This document shows, in pieces, positions 55,000 through 64,000 of a stretch of 64,000 nucleotides of DNA (the stretch's first letter is position 1; each line of letters starts with the position of its first letter). Under the pieces are notes generated by a model. That model was not told the DNA's origin. It saw nothing but the letters and a program-made list of their open reading frames with translations, and searched no databases. Source of the stretch: Symbiodinium sp. CCMP2592 (taxonomy: Eukaryota > Sar > Dinophyceae > Suessiales > Symbiodiniaceae); assembly GCA_905221615.1 (NCBI GenBank), contig CAJNDT010005833.1, positions 132,001 to 196,000 on the forward strand, given 5' to 3'. The position numbers and the translations under genes were made by a program.

Positions 55000-56790
55000 G
55001 AGTGGCTTCTCCCTGTCGGGTTTGCGGGCTTTTAGTTTGGTGCTCAGGTTGGCTTACAGGGCCCGGGTTGCTAAACACACTGGTGTAGGTCAAGCTGTGC
55101 ATCGGATTTGTCACGGGTGAACTATGTGATATGAGGCACTTTCTGAAAAAAAGGTTTGGGTATATGCAAAAGTAATGTGACGCAGGAATAACATCATTGA
55201 TATTCAGGCGTCCCCCCCCCCCCACATTAAAGGGCGCGGGTTTTCGGTGTAGGAGCTAGGGGAAAGTTCAGGGGGTGGTCCATGTGTTGGGTTCAACATG
55301 GCCTGCGAATGTCGGCGCTCCCTGACGTGAAACGCAGCCAAGCAAAACACTTCGTCGCGAACCCACAAGCCGGCAGCTGCTTCTTATCCTCCAAGATCTT
55401 ACGCCAGGACTACAATAAGCACGGTGGCTATGCGACCAAAGGTCAGAACAGCAGTGCCGACGTGAACAACATCATCACTTTCGACCCACAAAAGCGTCGG
55501 CCTCAACCCAAAGCCTTACCCATCTTCCCCCACCCCTTCTAAACCACGGACGTCTGGAGATCAACAGCCACTCCCAGCTCAGGAGCCCCTCCGGGCACCT
55601 GGCATCGCTTTCGCCCTCCTCCGATTGCTCCGGACCGATGCAGTGCTGGAGGAACTGCCTGCGCTTTCGGTGTGCGCGCTTACAGCTTCGGATCTTTGAA
55701 GGTTCTACAAGGGTTCGACAAGGGTGACAGGAGGAGTCCTGGAACGATGGTACATCAGGGTTTAAGTTTAGGGTTTAGGGTTTAGGATTGGAGGATCAGC
55801 GGGCTTAGTAGGTAAAGTCTACCTGAGTTGGGGGCCAGCGCACTTCTAACGATACTTGCCTTGATTTATGACACTGTGCAGTTGAATGTAGGCTTTGGAG
55901 AACGGGGCTTAGGATGTTGTGTTTACTTATCATTGTGTCTATCTGGAGGCCTTTTACATCCAAGATGGCCTGGGCAAACCCTACCAAGGACCCCAGACCA
56001 GAGCCAACCTAAGCAACAAAAACGGAACCCATAATCCCACAAACACCTCAAGCATCCTCGAGCTATAAACCCATCAACCATAAACCCTAAACCCTAAACC
56101 CTAAACCCTAAACCCTAAACCCTAAACCTAGGCGACGATTTCAGGCGCTGCTTTGGATCCGAAACCCCCAAGTCTGTGCGCCTTCCTTCTTCGTTGAGCT
56201 CGGAGAGCCTTCGGTTCGGCAGTGGAGGTCGAAAGTTCGAGGCTTAATTGGGGCTGAAGAATCGGGGCTCAAAGGTTTGAGGGGTTTTGGGGATTGATCA
56301 GTTTTGGGTTTCGGGGTTTAGAGATTCAGGGATTTTGGGGCTTGAGGGTGGCTAGCACAGGTGTTCAGGGAAGAAGTCAAAACGCATGATCGGGTTCTGG
56401 GCATTCGGGACTGGGATTTAAAGTTTTGGACTTCGAGGCTTAGGGTTTCAGGACCCGGGGTGGAGGGAACCCATCTTCACGAGAAGCTGCAAGATTTGCT
56501 TGTGACTTTGGATGACTTCCCGTTGGGTTTAGGGTTTACCCTAAATACCCACTATGAAGGACCATAAGGGCTTTATTAAAGGGTACTTGGGGGGTCCTGG
56601 TAGGTGCAGGCTTTGTTTTTCACTTTGGATGATTTCGGCTTGGAATCTGCCAGCTGCGTGACCCTGGGTCCGTCGCTGCAAAGTTTGGAGGTGGCCACAC
56701 GGATAGGGGGTGGACTACATGGGTCTTAAGAATTACAATAGGGTTCCTTTTAAAGGGGTCTATAAGGAGTAATTACTATAAGGGCAATTT
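55000..56790. other. Gene-free stretch
   Basis: Contains a C run at 55,212-55,222 and the heptamer array at 56,080. The 86-codon plus-strand ORF at 55,282-55,542 is not recognised and has no supporting context. Confidence 0.45.
56080..56129 (-). repeat. Interstitial telomere-type array (CCCTAAA)7
   Basis: Seven perfect CCCTAAA units, the longest perfect run outside 24,945-25,069. Confidence 0.9.
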
Positions 56791-56797
56791 TTCGATT

Positions 56798-56902
56798 TAA
56801 TATAGGGTCCTTGATAGTTAGACTAGGGTTTTGGGGCCTATACTTCAAAGACAACAAGGAACCCCCAAAATAGTCTTGGTAATTATTTAGGCCCCTATAT
56901 TA
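56798..56902. mobile_element. Short inverted-repeat element, family D
   Basis: TTAATATAGGGTCCTTGATA, TAGACTAGGGTTTTGGGGCC, AAGGAACCCCCAAAATAGTC and TTAGGCCCCTATATTA. A further family-like left piece (AATTACAATAGGGTTCC) lies near 56,740. Confidence 0.75.
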
Positions 56903-56978
56903 TGAGGAATTGTGGTAACTAACCCAATTCAGAGGCCTCGCGTTGTGCCTACAAATCTTCTCCGAGACCTAGCAATTG

Positions 56979-57084
56979 TACTGTTGATGATATAAATCCT
57001 GCATTCCCTTAAGGACTCTATAACTGTGGGAATAATTGTATATTCCTTATTATGGGTAATGCAGGAGTGAAATCATCAACCGTA
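56979..57084. mobile_element. Short inverted-repeat element, family E
   Basis: TACTGTTGATGATATAAATC then CTGCATTCC faces AATGCAGGAGTGAAATCATC then AACCGTA. Confidence 0.85.
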
Positions 57085-57183
57085 TCACTTGAATCGAAAC
57101 AACCGTTGAACTATTCAAAGCTAGAGCTCCAAAAGACGAGTGCTCCTTGGTGCTCCTTGCCGCGATCCAAGGGTGCAATCCCG

Positions 57184-57298
57184 ACATGGGAGTTTCCGAA
57201 CATTAGGGGTACCTTATTTTGGGGTCCTTATTATAACAAGGATCCTACTATTTAGGATACTATATTAGGGTCCCCTATATTCGGAAAACTCCCACATT
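57184..57298. mobile_element. Short inverted-repeat element, family M
   Basis: ACATGGGAGTTTCCGAACAT faces TATTCGGAAAACTCCCACAT with CCTACTATTTAGGATAC in the core. Confidence 0.85.
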
Positions 57299-57308
57299 AA
57301 TGTTAGGT

Positions 57309-57420
57309 TGCCCCAAGGGTCCAAGTACCCAATAATCATATACTCTCCAGAATCCTAACCTACATAACTACTATCCTAAACCCGAGTACCTGATTATTGG
57401 GTCCTTTGGAACCTTGGGGC
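57309..57420. mobile_element. Short inverted-repeat element, family N
   Basis: GCCCCAAGGGTCCAAGTACC faces GGGTCCTTTGGAACCTTGGG. It abuts a half family M element on its right. Confidence 0.8.
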
Positions 57421-57503
57421 CCTAATATAGCACCCTAAATAGTAGGATTCTTATTATAAGGACCCAAACTATGGTACCCCTATTTTCGGAAACTCCCATG
57501 TTA
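57421..57503. mobile_element. Family M element, right part, at the NSUN2-like stop codon
   Basis: CCTAATATAGCACCCTAAAT and CCCTATTTTCGGAAACTCCC form core and right arm. Its tip (AACATGGG on the minus strand) overlaps the TAA stop of the NSUN2-like frame, so the stop codon may lie in inserted DNA and the true 3' end of the gene may have been different. Confidence 0.7.
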
Positions 57504-59842
57504 GGTTTTTGCAGGCCCAGCTGGCGCAGCTGCTGCATCCTCGAGCCTCGCAATGCAATTCTGCAGCATGTCCCCGGTTGCCAACAGCTTGATCAGCCCA
57601 GTCTCCACGACTGCAGCGAGAGCGACTCTTCCGTCTTCAGATGCGACGATGGCACCACCCTCCTCCTCATCGCTGGGCGCAGTCCGATTTGCCAGTAAGG
57701 TGGAAGTGCAGGGGAAGACACGTCGAGTGGCGAGTCGCGCGAGGAGCGGGGCCTCCTCATGGCATGGTCGCCAGGCGGAGAGCCTTCGTGGCCACCAAGA
57801 CTCCTTGGGCATGCATGTGGCCACTGGCGAGCCGCCATCCAACACGTTCGCCTGCCTATGTCGCTGAATGTCTCCGAGGCGGCGAGCTACAGAAAGAAGC
57901 ATCCTGCGATCCCTGCGGAAACCCGGAATGCAGAGCTGGTCAGCAACGCCATGCTGCAGCAGATCTACGGCTGAGATGCCGAACAATTTGCACACACCCT
58001 CTGTCATGTCGGAGGGAGCTACGGGAAACATCGGCTTAAAGATTTTCCTGGGCTTTTTGTCGCCGAACCATGCCAACCGAGCTGCATCCTCTTTCTCCTC
58101 GTCGGCACTGTCCTCCTCTCCCTCCTCTCCTGCTCCGCCCACTCCCACTCCATGCTTGTGCATGGGCCGCATGGGTTTCTGCCGGCGCTCGATGACACAA
58201 AGAAAGAAGCCAGATCCACCTTCGTATGTTGGCAAAGCACGGCGACAATGCTTCAACTGCTTGGACACAGGCGAGCTAGCAGGTGGCGGCCGCATGGTAG
58301 GCACCTCAACTCCAGCATGCCCGGCATACCCTTCTGCTTGGGGTGTGGGCGATCCAGGTACCTTCCAGAATGAAATGCCCGGGTGCAATCCAACATCCTC
58401 CTCAAGGAGTCGCGCTGGTAGTGGCATAATCTCGCAGTCTGCGGCTTCGACCAAGGCTGCAGCCACAACAGCTTCGTCTTCGATTGGATTCAGCGAGCAG
58501 GTGCTGTAAACAAGCTGACCTCCTGGCGCCAGGAGCTGCAGGCCACGCCGGAGGATCCGAAGCTGCAGTGGGTGTAGAGCCGAGCCCCGACTCACTTCGA
58601 AGCTATCCTGTGTCTTTCGCAGCTGGCCATCGCCAGAGCAAGGCACATCGCAGATCACACGGTCATACCGCAGCTTGGGGAAGGCACCCCGCGGTCCTGC
58701 AATGCGCAAGGCAGGGAAATTCGCTGCATCTGTGCAACAGACGAGGATTCCACGTGCCAATGCGGGGGACCAGCGCGCTCGCGACAGCAATCTCCGTGCA
58801 CGTTTCTCGCCTCGCTCATTTGCGACTAGAAATCCACCTCGGTCCGGGTCCCTTCCCGGAGTTGAAGGAGCCGAAGTAAGGGCATCAAGCAACTGCATGG
58901 CCTTCGAGCCAGGCGCAGCACACATATCCAAGCAGGCCATATCTGGTGCAAGAGGCTTCATCGCGAGGACTGGCAACATACTACTGACATCCTGTAGGCA
59001 AAGGTCGCCCTCTTTCCTGGTCCATGGTTGGGATTCCGGGAAAGCATAGAAAAAATGAGAACTTCTATTCCTTCCATCCTGGGCTTAAGTACGCATAAAC
59101 CTGTAAACTGTTACGGAACCATGACAAAGTTTCATCAGCCTGAGCACGCAAAGGCCGATTTCCTTGCACGAGGCCTTCGAAAGGCAAGGGCCGGGCTGGC
59201 CAGGCACCACCCGGAAAGCGTTCGGCGCCCAGGGCACTGGTGCCAAATTCGGTAGTACAGCTTTCAACCGCGCCAGAGATGCTGCTGCTGTCCTAGTTCA
59301 TGGTTGGGATAGGAATAAAAATTTACATGTTTATTCCTTATTGGGTTCAAGCATCCATAAGAATGTAAAATGTTACCTTACTATGACGAAGTGTCGGAGA
59401 CTCTGCGAATCTGCATTGAAACGGCGCTCCTGGACGCGCCATTGCAGCGAGAGCGGCCTCCAATGCAGCTGGGTTTGCAATCCCCTGCTCCTCATAGTAC
59501 TTGAAGGCTCATGGGACTTAGTAACTAGGGCCACAAGTCAGGTAACTATATACTCACTTATAGCCCCAATTAAGGTGCTTATAACCCTACTTACTAAGTC
59601 CCCTGCTCCTGATAGTAGGCTGCGAAGGCTGGCCACCGGCGACGGCCTTCGGCAGCAGCGGTGGCGAGGCTGTTCGGCTGCTCCTCCGTGAGATCATAGA
59701 GCATGTGTGGGACCTTTTCATCCTCATGATTCTCCTCATCCTCGCTACCTTCACCTTCTTCAGCACCAGTGGCCAAATCGGCAAAAGGGGCAGACACAGC
59801 GGCATCCTCGCTAGCATCCACGTTCTCAGGTGACGCTGGCAT
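57501..59842 (-). CDS. NSUN2-like: NSUN2-like tRNA (cytosine-5) methyltransferase, four exons
   Basis: Exons on the minus strand: 59,842-59,609, 59,490-59,396, 59,292-59,134 and 59,016-57,501. Joined, they give 667 codons and a TAA stop, with matching phases (0, 2, 2). It would use S-adenosylmethionine to methylate cytosine in tRNA. Seen: an acidic N-terminus; PAFAAYYQEQG (compare FEKYYKEL in NSUN2); PVPWAPNAF, the place of PLSWYPEELAW; CLQDVSSMLP; the SAM site LDMCAAPGSKAMQLLD (about residue 192); DVPCSGDG with C289; and YSTCSLNPIEDEAVV with the likely nucleophile C336. The C-terminal third keeps KIFKPMFPVAPSDMTEG and is otherwise diverged. Human NSUN2 is 767 aa. The ATG at 59842 is the first in this frame after an upstream stop. 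All three introns use GA...AG and carry direct repeats at both splice sites. DNA across the gene lacks the telomere-like words of its surroundings. The exon 4 frame alone (57,501-58,979) is certain; the splice sites are inferred. Confidence 0.85.
59017..59133 (-). mobile_element. Intron 3 of the NSUN2-like gene, introner-like family R
   Basis: 117 bp. Inverted ends GTCATGGTT and AACCATGGAC; it shares GTAACA-TTTACA, TTATGCG-ACTTAAGCCCA and ATCCCAACCATG with intron 2. Boundaries on the coding strand: ...CTGAT|GAAAC and ACCAG|GAAAG, so GAAA is repeated at both splice sites. Removal joins ATG codon halves in phase 2 and links VLRLM to KEGDLCLQDVSSM. Confidence 0.8.
59293..59395 (-). mobile_element. 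Intron 2 of the NSUN2-like gene, introner-like family R
   Basis: 103 bp, same family as intron 3 (GTCATAGTAAGGTAACA at one end, ATCCCAACCATGAAC at the other). Boundaries on the coding strand: TCTCC|GACAC and CTAG|GACAG, with GACA repeated. Removal joins ...FAESP to TAAASLARL in phase 2. Confidence 0.8.
59491..59608 (-). mobile_element. Intron 1 of the NSUN2-like gene, introner-like family A
   Basis: 118 bp containing GGGACTTAGTAAGTAGGGTT and its opposite arm CCTAGTTACTAAGTCCCATG, the same family as intergenic copies at 12,596, 14,926, 33,875, 34,497 and 44,143. Boundaries: TATCAG|GAGCAGGGGA and TATGAG|GAGCAGGGGA. The duplicated stretch extends over 19 bases (TACTAT[C/G]AGGAGCAGGGGA). Removal joins AFAAYYQ to EQGIANPA in phase 0. 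Confidence 0.88.
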
Positions 59843-59903
59843 GGCAAAGGCAAGTGGCGCTTCCTTGTTTCGAAGCCAAGGCTGAACTGGCACAAGCAGC
59901 TTA

Positions 59904-59925
59904 CTGAGCCACAGTGGCTGTGGCT
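59904..59925 (-). promoter_or_regulatory. Possible spliced-leader relic upstream of the NSUN2-like gene
   Basis: On the minus strand CCACAGCCACTGTGGCTCAG matches the 3' part of the dinoflagellate spliced leader (CCGTAGCCATTTTGGCTCAAG) at 16 of 20 aligned bases. It lies 62 bases before the ATG at 59842. Such relics mark genes copied back from trans-spliced mRNA. The site is also a near-palindrome (AGCCACTGTGGCT), so chance is not excluded. Confidence 0.3.
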
Positions 59926-59929
59926 TGTT

Positions 59930-61749
59930 TCAATGTGCTTCGTTCGAATGTATCTCGGTGCAATCCCAGTTAGAGCTTGCAATGAGCTCGAATTACCTAC
60001 AGCCCGATGTACCATTCTGATGCCATCCGCAGATCAGAAATCAATCCTGCAACTCCTTTTGAGTCCATCAAACGAGCAGCCCGAGCCTGAAACAAGACCT
60101 TATGCAAACAGGTCTGAGCCCGTCGCCCCGCTATGCTCGCACAGCTTAGATGCGGGTTGGTGCAGGAGTCTGCATGTTCCGGGCTTTAAGTTGAACCTAC
60201 CTACATACCTGCCTAGCTACCTGGAACTTTGCTTCACCAGCCCACCCCTCGTTGCCGCCCAGAGCACGTATGGCGCTTCGACTTGCGGCGAACAGCGCGA
60301 CCTGTGTCGCTTGCATTCGTTTGGAAGCTTACAGAGACCCCACCCTGCTGAGCCACTTACACACAACAAGCCCTCTTGTAGTAGTACATTATGCAACTGT
60401 GTTGCATTTGTTAAGCCCTGATTATGTAATATTACAATACAGGTTCTTAGCATTGTTTGGGCACCTGTCATGAACAACAATGCAGCAACGACATGAGGCC
60501 TCAACTCTAAATACCGGAAACTCGAAACCCTCGACTCTACGTCCTTTCAAAGCCCTCAACTCTCAAACCCGATGAGCACGCAAGTCTGAAGAACCCCGAA
60601 AACGCGAAAGCCCACGCTCTTGACAGAGAAGGCCTTGGGGTCCGTGTGCCTACATAGCTTGTGCTTCCGTACTGCTGAATCTACTACATAGGTACATCAA
60701 CCCATCGTGGCCGGGGCGGAGTTTAGGGTTGAAGGTTTCGGGTTTTGGTGCGGGACTTAGGGTCTAAAGTCTATCTTCACTAAACCTATATGTTAGGTTT
60801 AGTCTTTAAGATCGGGGCCGTAATGATTCGAATCAGGTGCCTTGGGGCCGAGCGAGGTTCTCAGTTGAAATAGTTCGCCTTTCAAAGGTTTGCTGTTTAG
60901 ATTTTGGCTTTCAGTGCTGAGACGAAAGACCCTTGATCCGTTAGCTTTGCTTCCTAGACCCAAAGATGTAAGACTCCCGTAAAAGCATGGGTGTTTAGAA
61001 AGTCTACTTTGCAAGGATTTCTTGGTATGACTTCCGTAACCTAACCCTAAACCCTCATATCCAGACCTTCAGCCCTCTCCCTTTACAAAAGCCGTGGAAA
61101 CCCGAACCGGGTTCCTGGCTTTGGCACTTTGTGATGTTCTCCGAAGTCGAGCTCGAGGGCGCCGACATGGAAATGCGAGGCACTAGAGCGGAAGTGAACA
61201 AAACGAAGGCATGTCCCTCTAACTCTTTTGCCAGGTACCCCCTAATGAAACCCAAACCCGCATCCCTAACCCCCAAAGCACTGAACACTCTCCTCAACTG
61301 TGAGAGTCTGAGCCTCAGCGAGAACAACGACGCCTACATCATGTATACGATCCTACTTTAACTGGTTCTATAAAGACTCCTCATGGTCTGTATGTATACA
61401 TATGTATATATGTAGAAAAAAGACATACATGCATATCTATATACGATACATGTTCATAAGAGTCCCAATGCCTGCATAGTATAAGTATAGACGTCGCCCC
61501 GAACGAAGCGGCGTAGGAACCCCGAAACAGCCAAAGTATATGCTATAAGGTACGAGGCCCTTTAAGGTTCGTGCTTAAGGGGTTTTACAGGGTCTTACCG
61601 GGTCCGGAAGATCAATGAGACCTTTATATATGGGCAATCGGACTCGCTAGATGCCTCTCTGTTAGGGTTTAGGGTTTACGTAGGGTTCAAATAGTGTTTA
61701 AGGACCCTAAACCCTAAACCCCTTTTATCTTTCGCCAGGGCTGGGGACT

Positions 61750-61798
<49 letters not shown>

Positions 61799-61995
61799 GT
61801 CTCTCTCAATCGTGGGCTTGCGACGTGTGCGGGCTCAGGAGCAGTAACTCTTACTTTCTGTCCATCTCTTTATCTATTTCTCTACCTCTAGCTCTGCCTC
61901 CACCTCCGCCTGTACCTTTACCACGTCTACATCTATATCTATCTCTGTGTCTATCTCTCTGTCTCTCTTTCTCTCGCTCGCTCGCTCGCTCTCTC

Positions 61996-62050
<55 letters not shown>

Positions 62051-62450
62051 TTCTGTCTCTTCATCTCTATCTCTTTCTCTATCTACTGCCTATCTCTGCC
62101 TCTATCTCCATCTGAGTGTCCATCTCTCTATCGCTCTCTATCTCCCTGAAAAATCTCTTCCTCACCCTCTTTGCATGTATCGGCGCACGCCGGCGTGCAA
62201 ATGTATGTGCACCGAGTATACACATATACATATGGATGGAGAGTATGCCTACTGTGAGCATTTAACCCACTATAGAACCCTCGAGAGCCTTATTTAACCT
62301 GTAATTGTCGCTGTGAAACCCTCCATAACCCTGAACCCCTGAAGCCCGAAACCCTCCAAAACATCCCCAAAGGGTCCTAGGTAGTCTTATGGGGGATACT
62401 TTCCCAAATCATGATGGTAATCCCTACTATACAAACCCTGCATTCTACTA
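59930..62450. other. Region upstream of the NSUN2-like gene, then gene-free
   Basis: 59,930-60,480 is free of heptamers and open in several frames (up to 162 codons) without a recognised domain; it may hold the gene's 5' region or an older remnant. From 60,500 heptamers return, with a microsatellite from 61,751. Confidence 0.45.
61751..62060. repeat. CT-rich microsatellite
   Basis: CT runs at 61,751-61,806 and 61,960-62,050 separated by CTCTATCTCC-type sequence. ORFs through it encode Leu/Ser repeats only. Confidence 0.95.
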
Positions 62451-62456
62451 GATAGG

Positions 62457-62565
62457 TACTTCGGCTGATGATATAAATCCTGCATGACCCATAATAAGGA
62501 CTATACCATAATTCCCGTAGTTTAGGGTCTTTAAGGTAATGCAGGATTTATATCATCAACCGTTA
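62457..62565. mobile_element. Short inverted-repeat element, family E
   Basis: TACTTCGGCTGATGATATAA then ATCCTGCAT faces GTAATGCAGGATTTATATCA then TCAACCGTTA. Its core is inverted relative to 21,088 and 56,979. Confidence 0.85.
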
Positions 62566-62646
62566 GGACCCTTTGGGCTTTACAAGGAGACCCCACCGCC
62601 TCGGACGGCACGCTTCGGGGCCTGGCGTGTGCATAGCCAGCGGCGG

Positions 62647-62815
62647 TAAACCTTCGGGCGGTCGGGCGGTTTAGGCTTCAGGGTTTATAGGGATAAATAA
62701 GGGTTTATAGGGTTTAGGGCTAGGTAAACCTTCGGGCGGTTTAGGCTTCGGGCTTAATAGGGTTTGGGGTTTAAGGTTTAGAGTTGGCTAAACCTTCGGG
62801 CGGTTTAGGGTTTAG
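62647..62815. repeat. Tandem repeat with TAAACCTTCGGGCGG units
   Basis: Three copies of TAAACCTTCGGGCGGTTTAG, separated by 50-70 bp of TTTAGGG-like sequence. Confidence 0.7.
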
Positions 62816-63278
62816 GCTTTAGGTTTATGGGGGTGTTGAAAGATGGTGAAAGGGATTTATAAGAGTTGTTGCTAAACAGATGTTGAGGCGCTTAGGCCTT
62901 CGATGACGCCGGGCTTTCAGGGAAAGCATGGTCCATAGAATTGTCGTTGAGGATTTGTTTTCAAGGGGTCTAGGTTTTGTGCCTGGGCAACCCGAAAAGC
63001 CAAAATCTGCAACTGGACCCGACGAATCTCAAGTTCGGCGATTATTCAAGGGTTCCTTTACGGGTTACAGGGTATGGGGGTTTAGGGATCAGGCCCTCAA
63101 CCCTGAAGCCTTAAACCCTTGCAAGCCTTACACAACCTAATACAGGGGTCGTCACAATTAGATTGACATTTTGGAGGCTATGCTATCGTGTGATTAGATG
63201 AAGAAACCCGAAGAGTACTCCTGTATTATGCTCAGTTGGGGTATTGTATCGCATAGATGCGTATAGTCCTCTTAAAGT

Positions 63279-63351
63279 AATAACGGGGCCTTAACAATTA
63301 GAATATTGCTGTGGGGCCCATTGCCAGGTAATTATTCAGGCCCTTGTAGTA
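63279..63351. mobile_element. Internally deleted family D element
   Basis: TAATAACGGGGCCTTAACAA, GTGGGGCCCATTGC and TAATTATTCAGGCCCTTGTA remain; the AAGGAACCCCC core is lost. Confidence 0.6.
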
Positions 63352-64000
63352 CTTCTGTATAATGTTCCGTCAGCTTCCCTGTGAGCCTTCTCCAAGCCCC
63401 AAACGTGCAGCGCAAGGTCCTGTCAGAGCTGTGGCTCTCACAGGGGTTCCTCGAAGGCGTCTATAGGAATTCTTTACGGATCCTTTTGTATGAGAGCTCT
63501 ATTAAGGCTTCTTTCAAGTCAGAAATCTATTCAGTTCCCATAGATAAGAGTTCTGTAAGAGTCCGACAGGGTTCTTTGAGGAATGCTCATTGCCGTTTCG
63601 TGAGGATCGCAAACAAAACTATGCTTGGCATGGGTCTATGCAAATGCCCACACGTTTATGCATAGGTGTATATATATATATACATAAATCCATAAACACC
63701 GGACAGATACACACATACACATGTTCCAAGCGAGCCACGAAAACACAGTCATGTAGATGTATGATGCATATATGTATGTGTGTATATATATATATATGTA
63801 CACATAGCTATTATATATATAAATATACTGTGCATAACCATACTCAGTGGTACACAGAATATTACATGCATACATGTAGACGCACATACACGCACATACC
63901 TACAACCATGAACTGTGCCGAGGATAATGTCTGATGCAGTTCTTCTGCTTGGCGATGTGACCATGGTGATCACGACGAAAGATAAAATGCCAACAAGACA
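63352..64000. other. Gene-free stretch with TA-rich simple sequence
   Basis: ATAC/TATA/ATGTAT words dominate 63,660-63,850; several short ORFs here are products of these repeats. Confidence 0.5.

Noticed and set aside
60217-60504. 95-codon minus-strand ORF upstream of the NSUN2-like gene as an extra exon
   Set aside because: No similarity to NSUN2 N-termini and no clear splice link to 59,842; left as unassigned sequence.
61789-62297. Ser/Leu-rich ORFs of 108-116 codons
   Set aside because: Encoded by the CT microsatellite.

Overview
The window looks like nuclear DNA of a dinoflagellate, probably Suessiales (the Symbiodinium/Polarella group). Three things suggest this: a very long copia-type gag-pol with dinoflagellate-style extra domains, plant-type telomere heptamers (TTTAGGG/CCCTAAA) scattered through most non-genic DNA, and genes whose introns need GA at the 5' splice site. 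This placement is inferred from sequence features and no database was searched.

Layout: 1-8,640 is a minus-strand Ty1/copia retrotransposon with one intact 2,622-aa gag-pol ORF. It carries an extra cytosine-methyltransferase-like domain between integrase and reverse transcriptase. From about 8,640 to 35,800 and 37,300 to 47,500 the DNA is gene-poor: degenerate telomere-like heptamers, microsatellites, short tandem arrays and many short (about 50-230 bp) inverted-repeat elements. Four protein-coding islands stand out, all on the minus strand: a ubiquitin-like/ankyrin-repeat gene with a one-base frameshift (36,005-37,244); a degenerate Thr-rich gene remnant (about 47,600-48,740); an unrecognised gene fragment split by one inverted-repeat element (52,428-53,050); and an NSUN2-like tRNA cytosine-5 methyltransferase gene (57,501-59,842).

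Main observation: at least 18 families of short terminal-inverted-repeat (TIR) elements are present, most with two or more copies. They are named A to R here by their end sequences. Four copies sit inside genes exactly where an intron is needed. In the NSUN2-like gene, removing three such stretches (118, 103 and 117 bp) with GA...AG boundaries joins four exons in frame into 667 codons matching the family from its N-terminal region through both catalytic cysteines. At each junction the bases at the 5' splice site (GAGCAGGGGA, GACA, GAAA) recur right after the 3' splice AG, as expected if a target-site duplication supplied both splice sites. The first of these introns belongs to family A, whose other copies lie in intergenic DNA of the same window. 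This fits introner elements, intron-making transposons reported from dinoflagellates and some other eukaryotes, and shows a large mixed population of them between genes as well as within genes.

Limits: LTRs of the copia element, the 5' end of several genes, element boundaries (good to a few bases) and all splice sites are read by eye; RNA data are needed to confirm splicing.
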